A stretch of DNA of 52,301 bases from Saprospiraceae bacterium (GCA_020630495.1 JAHDBH010000015.1:1-52301), one strand, 5' to 3'; shown: positions 18,215 through 27,353, counted from the first letter of the stretch. Numbers and translations are program-made. Notes: generated by a model not told the origin, from the letters alone.

Positions 18215-19166
18215 ACCGCAGCAGTGGTCTCTCAATCAGCACATCATAGAGCCAGGAGAATCCTCCGAGGTACGATTTAATATTGCACGGCTGCCCAGCG
18301 GGTCTGCTGTGCATGTACACGCGATGATCCATAGATCAGATGAGCCCGGTCCCACTGTGCTCCTGCTGGGAGGTGTACATGGCGATGAGATCTGTGGTGT
18401 AGAGATCGTCCGTCAGAGTCTCGAGCAAGGATTCCTAGAAGACCTGCGGTGCGGAAGCGTGATTGCCATACCTCTGCTTAATATCTATGGATTTATCAAT
18501 TTTTCGAGAGAGGTACCAGATGGGAAGGATGTCAATCGATCTTTTCCAGGAAACAGTCGTGGATCCCTGGCGAGCAGAGTGGCGAGGGCGCTTACGCGCA
18601 AAATATTACCATATACTGATGTGGCTCTAGACTTTCACACGGGCGGTGCGTCCAGATATAATTATCCTCAAGTCCGATACTCCGAGAAAAGCGAAAGCAG
18701 TAAAAAGTTGGCTGAGATCTTCGCAGCGCCTTTTACGATTCCCAAGTCGGAGATCAGAGGATCATTTCGCAGAGAGACGATCAAGCGAGGCATACCTACA
18801 CTCGTATACGAAGGTGGTGAGGCGCTACGCCTCGATGGATTTGCGATAGAGCGGGGAATCAACGGAATCAAGCGTGTGCTCAAGCACTATGAGATGATCT
18901 CTGAGACCGCGCCCATACCAGCAAGCACCACAATTGTCAAGGCAAGTAGCTGGGTCCGAGCCCCAGAGGCGGGGCTTTTCCGCTGGTCCAAGAGCTCCGG
19001 AAGTAAAATCAAGAAAGGAGAGCCACTTGGCAATATCCACGATCCATATGGTAGTAAAAAAATTGTAGTCAGCGCCCCCTCTTCTGGATATATCATAGGA
19101 CATAATAATGCTCCAGTAGTCAATGTGGGAGATGCACTATTTCATCTAGCTAATCTCTCTGCGTGA
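18177..19166 (+). CDS. Succinylglutamate desuccinylase/aspartoacylase family zinc hydrolase
   Basis: A 329-residue M14-like amidohydrolase. Zinc ligands are visible: His68 and Glu71 in GGVHGDE, and His154 in DFHTGG; the catalytic Glu is probably in VYEGGEALR. The C-terminal third forms the usual beta barrel (SSWVRAPEAGLFRW, GEPLGNIHDPYG). The first ATG in frame is at residue 50, inside the fold, so the TTG at 18177, overlapping the end of rimK, is the best start. It probably removes an acyl or glutamyl group, perhaps reversing the RimK-type product; that pairing is inference from context. Confidence 0.88.
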   Translation: MSKEKSEAKEWDEPQQWSLNQHIIEPGESSEVRFNIARLPSGSAVHVHAMIHRSDEPGPTVLLLGGVHGDEICGVEIVRQSLEQGFLEDLRCGSVIAIPLLNIYGFINFSREVPDGKDVNRSFPGNSRGSLASRVARALTRKILPYTDVALDFHTGGASRYNYPQVRYSEKSESSKKLAEIFAAPFTIPKSEIRGSFRRETIKRGIPTLVYEGGEALRLDGFAIERGINGIKRVLKHYEMISETAPIPASTTIVKASSWVRAPEAGLFRWSKSSGSKIKKGEPLGNIHDPYGSKKIVVSAPSSGYIIGHNNAPVVNVGDALFHLANLSA

Positions 19167-20563
19167 TACGAAATACCCTGACATGTGCGCTGCTCTGTGT
19201 GCTCTATATCGGTATGGCACAAAGCGGCGATACAGATCCGCTGAAGACGTTTTTGTCTGCTTCTGAAGGTAAGCTCTATAAGCCGGCACAATTATCAGTG
19301 CTCTTCACTGACCTGGCTACAGGTGAAGAAATCATAGCGTATGATGCGGACAAACTCGTCTGCCCAGCTTCTGTGACTAAGTTGCTGACAGGAGCTTACG
19401 CATACCATCAGCTCGGGGCCAATACTACCTATAGGACTACTCTAGGCATATCAGGAAAAGTACAGAGCGATGGAGTGCTAGTCGGAGACATGGTCTGGAA
19501 GGCTGTGGGAGATCCGTCCCTGGGTAGCAAATATGCAAGAGAAGGGCATCAACTCACTGCAATCCTTGACGACGCGATCGCTGCTATCCGAGATGCTGGA
19601 ATCGAGTGTATAGATGGAGACGTGAAGCTTGACATATCATCATGGATAGAAGTGGGAGATCACTCTAGATGGCTAGAGATGGACGTGGCAAATTACTATG
19701 GAGCCAGCAGTCACGCTATGAATGTGCTAGACAATTCATACAGCATTCATCTCAGAAGTAATACGTCAGAGGTAACAATGCTTGGTACTACACCAAATGA
19801 TCTCGGCTTAGAATTTACTAATCGATTGCGAGTAGGTGCTGCTGGTAGCGGCGATCAAGCATATATCTACGGTAGCGGTTTCTCCAGGGATAGGATTCTC
19901 GTAGGCAGTATACCACCTGGACAAAGTCGCTTCACCATCCGTGGTTCACTAGGTGATCCTGGTGCGTACTTCATTGCTCGATTCTGCGATGCACTAGATG
20001 ACGCGGGTATAGGATATGGAGCGACAGAGGTGGTAGCGACACCCATCACTTTGGATAAGGTGCTGCAGAGCTATAGTTCTGCATCTATGGCCACGCTGCT
20101 GCGACATAGTCTAGCTAAGAGCGATAACTTATACGCTCAAGCGCTCGCTGTAAAAGCGCTCCAATCTCGTAGTCAGACATGGAAGAGCATCACTGACTGG
20201 GTAGAGTGCAGCAGCTGTAAGCTCTATGATGGAAATGGTCTCAGTCCTAGTAATGCTCTCAGTGCTCGAAGCCTAGTAGACCTCATCAAAAAATCTAGTA
20301 GAGAAATTCCTGACTATCTTGATCTACTGCCGACATCCAATACATCAAGAACTCTCGTATCCTATAGTAAGGGAATCCCAGCCGAAGCAATGCGCGCCAA
20401 GACAGGATCTATGGAAGGTGTGAGATGTCTAAGCGGAGTGATGAATACGCAGAGTGGGCGCGAGATTGCATTTGCTGTACTGATCAATCACTATGATGGA
20501 AGCAGTAGAGAAGTCTACGATTCTGTCTCTCGGCTCCTGCGCACAATTTATGCAATGGATTAA
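19163..20563 (+). CDS. dacB: D-alanyl-D-alanine carboxypeptidase/endopeptidase (PBP4, peptidase S13)
   Basis: A 466-residue penicillin-binding protein of the DacB class, exported by a Sec signal (MIRNTLTCALLCVLYIGM). The three active-site motifs are intact: SxxK as Ser70-Val-Thr-Lys73, SxN as Ser320-Asp-Asn322, and KTGS at 413-416. It trims or cuts peptidoglycan peptide bridges in the periplasm. It starts at GTG, overlapping the previous gene's stop by four bases, so it is translationally coupled to the zinc hydrolase gene. Confidence 0.93.
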   Translation: MIRNTLTCALLCVLYIGMAQSGDTDPLKTFLSASEGKLYKPAQLSVLFTDLATGEEIIAYDADKLVCPASVTKLLTGAYAYHQLGANTTYRTTLGISGKVQSDGVLVGDMVWKAVGDPSLGSKYAREGHQLTAILDDAIAAIRDAGIECIDGDVKLDISSWIEVGDHSRWLEMDVANYYGASSHAMNVLDNSYSIHLRSNTSEVTMLGTTPNDLGLEFTNRLRVGAAGSGDQAYIYGSGFSRDRILVGSIPPGQSRFTIRGSLGDPGAYFIARFCDALDDAGIGYGATEVVATPITLDKVLQSYSSASMATLLRHSLAKSDNLYAQALAVKALQSRSQTWKSITDWVECSSCKLYDGNGLSPSNALSARSLVDLIKKSSREIPDYLDLLPTSNTSRTLVSYSKGIPAEAMRAKTGSMEGVRCLSGVMNTQSGREIAFAVLINHYDGSSREVYDSVSRLLRTIYAMD

Positions 20564-20609
20564 CTGACAGTAAATCTTAACAATAAACAATTACCGATAA
20601 AAATTAACC

Positions 20610-20948
20610 ATGTCTAATAAGTCTTACTTTAATCCAGACGATCTCAAGAAATTTGGAAATATCACGGAATTTCAAGAAGAGCTCGGCAAGAAATTCTTTG
20701 ATTATTACGCTGCCGTCTTTGAGGACGGTGCACTGACCAAACGAGAAAAATCATTGATCGCTATAGCTGTAGCACATACGGTGCAGTGTCCGTACTGTAT
20801 AGATGCTTACTCTCATGACCTATTACAAAAAGGTGTAGACGAAGAGTCCATGATGGAAGCAGTCCACGTGGCAGCCGCCATCAAGAGCGGCGCTACCCTA
20901 GTCAATAGTGTACAGATGATGAATCACGTGAAAAATGTAAGTATGTAA
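20610..20948 (+). CDS. Arsenosugar-biosynthesis-associated peroxidase-like protein (CMD/AhpD fold)
   Basis: A 112-residue carboxymuconolactone decarboxylase/AhpD-like protein. The redox site is CPYC at 60-63 with a downstream His69 (CIDAYSHDLL), preceded by KREKSLIAIAVAHTVQ. AhpD-type proteins use this CxxC for peroxidase or thiol-relay chemistry. Its stop codon overlaps the arsS start by one base (TAATG), and the family is known to accompany ArsS, so the two very likely act in one pathway. Confidence 0.9.
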   Translation: MSNKSYFNPDDLKKFGNITEFQEELGKKFFDYYAAVFEDGALTKREKSLIAIAVAHTVQCPYCIDAYSHDLLQKGVDEESMMEAVHVAAAIKSGATLVNSVQMMNHVKNVSM

Positions 20949-22018
20949 TGGCGATCAAGCAAAAAGGTAAATCGTTACAAGCACGCGATGCGCAGCTCGC
21001 AGATACATTTTTTCAGCTCAAGGTGCTCAATGGGAAGGAGATTTCTGATCAGAAATATCCTCCCTTTGCGGAGCAGGTAGGATCTACTACAGACCACACA
21101 GTGCTGAGACCTATCTATCCTGAGATCTTCCAGATCAATATCGGCAAGCTTTGCAATCAGACCTGTGCGCACTGCCACGTAGATGCAGGTCCAGATAGGA
21201 AAGAAGAGAACATGGATCGTGCAACGCTGGTCCGCTGTCTTGAAATTCTAGATCAGACACAGATAAAAACTGTGGACATCACTGGAGGCGCTCCCGAGAT
21301 GAATGCACATTTCCGATGGTTTGTAGAGGAGTGCAGCAAGCGCGATATCACAGTGATGAATCGCTGCAATCTCACCATTCTTCGAGCTAATAAGAAGTAC
21401 CACGATCTTCCTCAGTTTTTCAAGGAGCACGGAGTACACATCATTTCCTCCTTGCCGTACTTCAGTAAAAAGCGTACGGATAGTCAGCGGGGCGATGGTG
21501 TCTTTGAGGATAGTATCGCTGCGCTCAAGGCGCTTAATGAGGTGGGATATGGAGTAGAAGGATCTGGTCTGCTACTCGACCTCGTCTACAATCCTGCTGG
21601 TGCATTCTTACCTGGGGATCAGGCAGATCTAGAGAGCGAATTTAAGCGGCAGCTTGCAGAGAGATTTGATATCACTTTCAATTCTCTCTTTGCTATCACT
21701 AATATGCCGATCAGTCGCTTCCTTGAGTACCTGATCAGCTCTGGCAACTATGAGGACTACATGACTGAGCTGGTCAATGCCTATAATCCCTCCACAGTAG
21801 ATGGTCTCATGTGTCGTAATACACTCAGCGTGAGCTGGGATGGATATATCTATGACTGTGATTTTAATCAGATGCTGGACCTGAAGGTGAGTGCCGCCTC
21901 GCAGCACATCGATGACTTTGACATAGAGGCACTCATGCAGCGATCCATAGTGCTCAATCAACACTGCTACGGATGTACTGCTGGCGCTGGCAGTAGTTGT
22001 GGCGGCGAGACGGTATGA
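20948..22018 (+). CDS. arsS: Arsenosugar biosynthesis radical SAM protein ArsS
   Basis: A 356-residue radical SAM enzyme with the 4Fe-4S motif C69xxxC73xxC76 (CNQTCAHC), then DITGGAPEMN and NRCNLTIL. The C-terminal ArsS-specific domain has CNPSTVDGLMC-like and SWDGYIYDCDFNQM segments and ends in the Cys-rich CYGCTAGAGSSCGG. ArsS is thought to transfer a deoxyadenosyl-derived ribose to dimethylarsenic species, giving arsenosugars. The usual partner ArsM (arsenite methyltransferase) is not in this window. Confidence 0.93.
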   Translation: MAIKQKGKSLQARDAQLADTFFQLKVLNGKEISDQKYPPFAEQVGSTTDHTVLRPIYPEIFQINIGKLCNQTCAHCHVDAGPDRKEENMDRATLVRCLEILDQTQIKTVDITGGAPEMNAHFRWFVEECSKRDITVMNRCNLTILRANKKYHDLPQFFKEHGVHIISSLPYFSKKRTDSQRGDGVFEDSIAALKALNEVGYGVEGSGLLLDLVYNPAGAFLPGDQADLESEFKRQLAERFDITFNSLFAITNMPISRFLEYLISSGNYEDYMTELVNAYNPSTVDGLMCRNTLSVSWDGYIYDCDFNQMLDLKVSAASQHIDDFDIEALMQRSIVLNQHCYGCTAGAGSSCGGETV

Positions 22019-22109
22019 TAGGCCAGAGAGCTTATAGCAACTCCTGAAATTTCTCTTCTGGCTAACTTATATAAGAGTGCATGGTGCTATTGATATCAAA
22101 AAAGGCGCC

Positions 22110-22117
22110 TACATTCG
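22110..22117 (+). promoter_or_regulatory. -7-like promoter element TACATTCG, 3 nt before the start codon
   Basis: Seven of eight positions match TAnnTTTG, ending three bases before the ATG at 22121. This gives the methyltransferase gene its own start, separate from arsS. Confidence 0.35.
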
Positions 22118-22120
22118 CGT

Positions 22121-22837
22121 ATGCTTCGGATCTGTAGTCTATTGATCATCCTTGTAGGATTCTACTCTTGCCAAGAGTCTGTGCCACCACCTCCGCCTCC
22201 AGTGATGGCTAGTGATAGCACCGTAACTCCTGAAGATGCGGAGCAAAAAGCAGCCGCGCTACCACAGGACTTTGAGTCACTCGTATCTACCTATGAAAAT
22301 GTGGAGCGTGAAGAGTGGCAAAAGCCTGAGCAGGTCATTGATTTTCTTGGTGATCTGGATGGCAAGGTGGTAGCAGATATAGGAGCTGGAAGCGGCTACT
22401 TCAGCTATCGCATGCTCAATCGCGGCGCCCGCGTCATCGCTACAGACATAGATGAACGATTCATCATGTGGCTCGATGATCATGTAGATATCGTCCGCGA
22501 GGAGCTGCAACAAAATTTTGAAACACGCCTCGCTACTCCCAGCGACAATGCTCTCAAAAAAGAGGAGCTCGATGCTGCCATCATGATCAATACGATCTCC
22601 TATATTCCACAACGTCAAAAATATCTCAGAGACTTATCGACGAGTATGAAATCTGGAGCTATCCTCCTACTCGTGGACTATAAGAGCCAGCGAGTACCCG
22701 TGCCTGCCCCTGACCTGAAGGATCGCAGTGTCGTGGGAATGATAGAAAAAGATATGCTCGCTAGCGGATTTAGCAATATAAGTGTGGATGATTGCACGCT
22801 AGATTTCCAGTGGATTCTCATGGCAGAAAAAAAGTAG
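22121..22837 (+). CDS. Class I SAM-dependent methyltransferase with lipoprotein signal
   Basis: A 238-residue protein. Residues 1-17 form a lipoprotein signal (hydrophobic run, then GFYSC), followed by a proline-rich linker (six consecutive Pro). The remainder is a Rossmann methyltransferase: motif I VVADIGAGSGYFSYRML near 83-99, acidic ribose-binding loop ATDIDERF, and the usual later strands. Having a SAM enzyme outside the cytosol is odd because SAM is made inside. It does not show the conserved Cys residues of ArsM, so I do not call it an arsenite methyltransferase despite its position 102 bases after arsS. Confidence 0.85.
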   Translation: MLRICSLLIILVGFYSCQESVPPPPPPVMASDSTVTPEDAEQKAAALPQDFESLVSTYENVEREEWQKPEQVIDFLGDLDGKVVADIGAGSGYFSYRMLNRGARVIATDIDERFIMWLDDHVDIVREELQQNFETRLATPSDNALKKEELDAAIMINTISYIPQRQKYLRDLSTSMKSGAILLLVDYKSQRVPVPAPDLKDRSVVGMIEKDMLASGFSNISVDDCTLDFQWILMAEKK

Positions 22838-22860
22838 GTAAGCTATCACTATTGCCTACT
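22827..22860 (-). terminator. Intrinsic terminator formed by the ends of two convergent genes
   Basis: On the minus strand AGTAGGCAA pairs with TTACCTACT (nine pairs with one G-U, ten-base loop), followed by seven T. The stop codons of both flanking convergent genes (22835-22837 on +, 22856-22858 on -) lie within the stem. The plus strand lacks a T-run, so it mainly stops transcription of the 22856-23446 gene. Confidence 0.7.
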
Positions 22861-23446
22861 GCGTCCAGACGCTCTCGAGATGAGGGCAGTCATCGATCTT
22901 CTCAGTAGTGCTTGGCTCATCACTCTGCAGTCCCTCTCGACTAAGTTGCCATACGTCTCCGAAGACAGAGGCATAACATATAGATACATCTGTATCTACA
23001 GACAGCGGAGCGTAAGCATGCATTAGCGGTGTATTGTCGCTCAATCCGAGGATTCGAATAGATTCCCCAGGCCTCAGTACATTACCTGCCAGCTGTGCTG
23101 TATTGATATTTCGGCCAATGGAATCTGGCATAGCGCTTTTATCAAACACATCCCACCAGTCTGTAGCCTCTACACCGTCATGGGTGACCATGACCTGATT
23201 GATGATAGCAGGTCCGCTTCCTTTATTGATAACTAAGATGTCATAGTCAGTCTGTATACCTCTGCTATAATTTCTGTCTATGCCTATAGCCAGTCTCGGC
23301 CACAGCTGAGCCTTTAAAGCCTCCATTTGTACACTATTCTGCTGCCGCATGATCCTCGCCTGGTAGAGCGAGACAAAGAGTGCGCAGAGGCTTATGAGTC
23401 CTACAAAGAGTGAGATATTACGCGCAGACTTATTGTTGCTCGACAT
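22856..23446 (-). CDS. Single-span membrane protein, function unknown
   Basis: About 196 residues from MSSNNKSARNISLF; the longer frame to 23491 adds residues without a signal. One N-terminal transmembrane helix (NISLFVGLISLCALFVSLYQ) is followed by a short helix (RIMRQQNSVQMEALKAQ) and a soluble beta-rich domain with INKGSGPAIINQV and LRPGESIRILGL. It resembles many uncharacterised bacterial proteins with an N-terminal helix and an immunoglobulin-like domain. The domain probably faces the periplasm, though the topology is uncertain. It ends in a hairpin terminator shared with the convergent methyltransferase gene. Confidence 0.75.
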   Translation of the reverse strand: MSSNNKSARNISLFVGLISLCALFVSLYQARIMRQQNSVQMEALKAQLWPRLAIGIDRNYSRGIQTDYDILVINKGSGPAIINQVMVTHDGVEATDWWDVFDKSAMPDSIGRNINTAQLAGNVLRPGESIRILGLSDNTPLMHAYAPLSVDTDVSICYASVFGDVWQLSREGLQSDEPSTTEKIDDCPHLESVWTQ

Positions 23447-23624
23447 GATACAGAAAGATTCTTGAGTAGCTAAGATAAGAACTCGAGGCACCTGAGCTCC
23501 GTAGTGACATGATCAATATGACCATAGACACAGCCTATATCCTGTCTTCTTAGCTATAGAGGACAAGTTGCGCAAGACATGACGTGAGCACATCTCACGA
23601 CTTTCACCCATGGACTTTAGCCCT

Positions 23625-26600
23625 CTACCCCTTTCTCTCTAGCAGTATCGATGCTGTGATATCATCTACTAGATCTACCGCATCTCCGTCAGCCACGCTT
23701 TTCCATTCCAGGTGATCTGCTAGTACCTCGGCCTTAATGAAGTCACCGTGGGCGGCTAAGACAGGCTGCAAATCAGTATCTGAATGCAGAGATACATCTA
23801 TGCGCTCCATCACATCAAAGTCTTTGTCTTTTCTAAGATTCTGTATGCGATTGACAAGCTCCTTGGCGAGACCTTCTTTTCTCAGCTCTTCATCCAGCGT
23901 GATATCTAGTGCTACGGTGATATCACGATCACTTGCTACTAGCCAGCCTTCGATATCTTGAGAGCTGATGACTATATCATCTACCGTCAGTTCATAGTTC
24001 GTACCATTGATCTCTATGTGATGTGAGCCGCTTTGCTCAAATGCTTGAATGTCTGACTGCGACATCTGAGCTATCAGACCAGCGGCTGCTTTCATATCGC
24101 CTCCGAGCTTCTTACCGAGGACTTTAAAGTTTGGCTTGGCGGCTTTCTTGATCACTCCGCTGCTATCATCGACATACTCGATGGTCTTGACATTGACCTC
24201 AGCCGTGATGAGTGATTCTACGCGCTGTATATCAGACCGCATCTCCTCGGATGTGACTGGGACGAGAATCTTGCGGAGTGGTTGTCTGACACGTATGTTC
24301 TCACCCTTGCGCAGAGATAGTACAAGACTGGATATGCGCTGGGCCAGATCCATGCGTCGCTCTAGTGCCTCATCCCTGAGAGCAGTATTGACTGAGGGAA
24401 AATCTGTGAGATGCACACTGGCGGCAGCTTCTCCTGCGCTGGCAGATGTAAGATTCTGATACAGCCAATCGCTATAGAATGGTGCCACAGGGGCCATCAA
24501 TTGAGATATAGTTTCTAGGCAGGTATAAAGTGTCTGATAAGCAGATATCTTGTCAGCTGAGTACTCACCTTTCCAAAATCTACGACGACATAGTCGCACG
24601 TACCAGTTGCTCAGCTGATCCACTGTAAAGGTGTGAATGGCTCGGCAAGCTGGTGTGACATCATAGTCCTTGTACTTGGCATCCACCTCCTCTACCAGAG
24701 CTTGCAGACAGGATAAAATCCAGCGATCAATCTCAGGACGATCTGCTAGATCGACATCCACCTCCTGCATAGTGAAGTCATCTATGTTAGCATATAGCGC
24801 ATAGAAACCGTAGGTATAGAAAAGCGTGTTGAAAAATTTACGCTGAACCTCTACGATACCGTCTTCGTCAAACTTGAGATTATCCCAAGGAGCGGCATTG
24901 CTCATCATGTACCAGCGCGTGGCATCCACACCATATTTGTCCAGGGTCGCAAATGGCTCCACGGCATTTCCGAGACGCTTGCTCATCTTGCGGCCGTGCT
25001 TGTCCTGTACAAGGCCGTTGCTTACGACATTCTTGTAGGCTACCTGATCGTAGACCATAGTTGCTATCGCATGCAGCGTAAAGAACCAGCCGCGCGTCTG
25101 ATCCACACCTTCAGCAATAAAATCCGCTGGGAAATTGGCTTGAAATTTCTTCTCATTTTCGAAAGGGTGATGCCACTGCGCGTAGGGCATACTTCCACTA
25201 TCAAACCACACGTCGATCAGATCGCTTTCGCGGCGCATTTCTTCTCCTGCATCGGAGACTAGAATTACGTCGTCAATATAAGGCTTGTGTAGATCTGCTG
25301 GTGTCTCTTGGCTCAGACCGAGAGCGCTATTAGCCTTGTTGATCTCTGTCTGCAACTGCTCTATGCTTCCTATACATATCTCTGTGCTGCCATCGGCCGT
25401 ACGCCATATGGGTAGGGGTATTCCCCAAAAGCGTGATCGAGATAGATTCCAGTCCTGAAGATTTTCGAGCCAATTACCAAATCTTTTTTCACCTGTGTGA
25501 GCGGGCTTCCAATTGATGGTTTTATTCAGCTCGATGAGGCGATCTTTCTTTGCTGTGGTTTTAATAAACCAGCTATCCAACGGATAATAGAGTATCGGCT
25601 TATCCGTCCTCCAGCAGTGTGGATAATTGTGCTCGTATTTCTGGATATTAAAGGCTCGTCCTTCTAGTTTCAATTTGACCGAAAGGTCTATATCTACAGG
25701 CGTATAATCTTCCTCGTCTTTATAATTCTTAACATAGCGACCTGCAAAGTCTGTGACCTCATCTACAAATTTTCCTTGCTTGTCTACGAGAGTCAGAGAG
25801 CCCACGCCGTATTTCTTAGCGACCATCATATCGTCTGCACCAAAGCTCGGTGCGGTGTGGACTATGCCCGTACCATCTTCTGTGGTGACGTGATTACCGA
25901 GTAGTATCATGAAAGCATCGCCATCTTCGGGCTGTGCATAGGGCATGAGCTGCTCATAGCGCATGCCATCGCATTCTGCGCCTTTGAACGTGTGGAGCCT
26001 ACGCGCGGGGATGAGCTTCTGGGAGCCGTCATAGCTATCCATGTCCTCTTCCCACTGCTCTGCACGGAACCATTTGCCCGAAAGGGCCTCCGCCAGCACT
26101 ACATTAATGCGCTCCTTGGTGTAAGGGTTATATGTGTCTACGAGGATGTAGTCGATCTTGGGGCCCATGCTCAGTGCCGTGTTACTTGGCAGTGTCCAAG
26201 GCGTGGTAGTCCAAGCCAGTATATCTATCTGTGAGGCTGTCGCATGCTCGTAGAGCCACGCGCTCTTGTCATCACGCGACAGCTCAAACTGTGCCACGAT
26301 GGTGGTGTCTTTTACCTCCTTGTACGTGCCAGGTTGATTGAGTTCGTGGCTGCTGAGACCCGTACCCGCGGCAGGGCTAAATGGCTGGATGGTGTAGCCC
26401 TTGTAGAGTAGATCCTGGTCATGAAGGCGCCCGAGAAGGTGCCAGACGGACTCGATATAATCATTGGTAAATGTGATGTAGGGATCCTCCAGATCGACCC
26501 AGTATCCCATCTTGCGCGTGAGGCGATCCCAGAGGTCTTTGTAGCGCATCACGGTCTCGCGGCACTTCTGATTATACTCCTCTACGGAGATGGATTTGCC

Positions 26601-26921
26601 AATGTCCTCCTTGGTGATTCCCAGCTCTTTCTCCACGCTGAGCTCTATAGGCAGACCGTGGGTATCCCAGCCACCTTTTCGCTCTACACGCTTCCCTTTC
26701 ATGGAGTGATATCGGCAAAATAAATCCTTTACCGTACGGGCCATCACATGGTGGATTCCTGGCTTACCATTGGCTGATGGTGGTCCCTCATAAAACACGA
26801 ATGAGTCCTCCACCGGCCTCTGCTCTACGCTCTGCTCAAAGATGCCGTGCTTCTCCCAGTAGGCCAGGATTTCCTGATCGATCTCAGGTAGGTGAAGTTG
26901 ATTATACGTCTTGTACGCCAT
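23625..26921 (-). CDS. ileS: Isoleucine--tRNA ligase
   Basis: A 1098-residue class I aminoacyl-tRNA synthetase that charges tRNA-Ile and edits valine. The HIGH-type motif is GIHH at 55-58 (in GPPSANGKPGIHH), the KMSKS motif is KMSKR near 640, and WTTTPWTLPSNTAL marks the CP1 editing domain. The C-terminal anticodon-binding helices and a long extra domain (VDDIVISSQDIEGW) make it the long, eukaryote-like type usual in Bacteroidota. No T-box leader is visible upstream. Confidence 0.97.
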   Translation of the reverse strand: MAYKTYNQLHLPEIDQEILAYWEKHGIFEQSVEQRPVEDSFVFYEGPPSANGKPGIHHVMARTVKDLFCRYHSMKGKRVERKGGWDTHGLPIELSVEKELGITKEDIGKSISVEEYNQKCRETVMRYKDLWDRLTRKMGYWVDLEDPYITFTNDYIESVWHLLGRLHDQDLLYKGYTIQPFSPAAGTGLSSHELNQPGTYKEVKDTTIVAQFELSRDDKSAWLYEHATASQIDILAWTTTPWTLPSNTALSMGPKIDYILVDTYNPYTKERINVVLAEALSGKWFRAEQWEEDMDSYDGSQKLIPARRLHTFKGAECDGMRYEQLMPYAQPEDGDAFMILLGNHVTTEDGTGIVHTAPSFGADDMMVAKKYGVGSLTLVDKQGKFVDEVTDFAGRYVKNYKDEEDYTPVDIDLSVKLKLEGRAFNIQKYEHNYPHCWRTDKPILYYPLDSWFIKTTAKKDRLIELNKTINWKPAHTGEKRFGNWLENLQDWNLSRSRFWGIPLPIWRTADGSTEICIGSIEQLQTEINKANSALGLSQETPADLHKPYIDDVILVSDAGEEMRRESDLIDVWFDSGSMPYAQWHHPFENEKKFQANFPADFIAEGVDQTRGWFFTLHAIATMVYDQVAYKNVVSNGLVQDKHGRKMSKRLGNAVEPFATLDKYGVDATRWYMMSNAAPWDNLKFDEDGIVEVQRKFFNTLFYTYGFYALYANIDDFTMQEVDVDLADRPEIDRWILSCLQALVEEVDAKYKDYDVTPACRAIHTFTVDQLSNWYVRLCRRRFWKGEYSADKISAYQTLYTCLETISQLMAPVAPFYSDWLYQNLTSASAGEAAASVHLTDFPSVNTALRDEALERRMDLAQRISSLVLSLRKGENIRVRQPLRKILVPVTSEEMRSDIQRVESLITAEVNVKTIEYVDDSSGVIKKAAKPNFKVLGKKLGGDMKAAAGLIAQMSQSDIQAFEQSGSHHIEINGTNYELTVDDIVISSQDIEGWLVASDRDITVALDITLDEELRKEGLAKELVNRIQNLRKDKDFDVMERIDVSLHSDTDLQPVLAAHGDFIKAEVLADHLEWKSVADGDAVDLVDDITASILLERKG

Positions 26922-26943
26922 AGGTCTATACTCTGCTAGCGGA

Positions 26944-26951
26944 CAAAGGTA
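26944..26951 (-). promoter_or_regulatory. -7 promoter element TACCTTTG of ileS
   Basis: A perfect TAnnTTTG match, 22 bases before the ileS ATG, so this transcript would have a short leader of about 15-20 bases. No clear -33 TTG was found. Confidence 0.45.
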
Positions 26952-27069
26952 GGTAGACGCTTGATTCTAGGTAAGATGAGGATGAAGAGGCGCGACCGTT
27001 CGGCCTCCAGACAGAGCAGCACATCTCCGATGATCGTACTGTGTAGACAGCTATGAAACTTTAACGCCC

Positions 27070-27085
27070 TTAAATACGTACTTAA
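27070..27085. promoter_or_regulatory. Imperfect palindrome, candidate YefM-YoeB operator
   Basis: TTAA-A-TACGTA-C-TTAA is palindromic except for one pair. It lies 16 bases before the antitoxin start in an AT-rich patch, where YefM-type antitoxins commonly bind. Confidence 0.4.
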
Positions 27086-27101
27086 ATGATAACTTAGCAA
27101 T

Positions 27102-27353
27102 ATGAAAGTGATCAATTACACGGATCTTAGACTAAATCTTAAGCATTGGCTCAATTCGGTCTATGATGATGTAGAGGAAGTAGTCATAAAACGTAAAAAT
27201 CATCAAGACATAGTTCTAATATCTCTCGCTGAATACAATTCACTCGTAGAGACCGATTATCTCCTATCAGGTAAAAATGGTGAGATCCTGAGAAAATCTC
27301 TTGCCGAACTGGATCGAGGCGAAAAAGTGTATCACGATCTGATCGAAGAATGA
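27102..27353 (+). CDS. yefM: YefM/Phd-family antitoxin
   Basis: An 83-residue antitoxin with the Phd/YefM fold: INYTDLRLNLKHWLNSV at the N-terminus, then EEVVIKRKNHQDIVLISLAEYNSL, the conserved core, and a C-terminal acidic helix that should bind the toxin. It overlaps the yoeB start by four bases. Such antitoxins repress their own promoter, and an imperfect palindrome lies just upstream. Confidence 0.93.
   Translation: MKVINYTDLRLNLKHWLNSVYDDVEEVVIKRKNHQDIVLISLAEYNSLVETDYLLSGKNGEILRKSLAELDRGEKVYHDLIEE

Noticed and set aside
22021-22064. Hairpin after arsS (GCCAGA...TCTGGC)
   Set aside because: Long loop, a bulge and no T-run; not convincing as a terminator.
26922-27101. T-box or riboswitch leader upstream of ileS
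   Set aside because: The promoter element is only 22 bases from the start, leaving no room for a structured leader.
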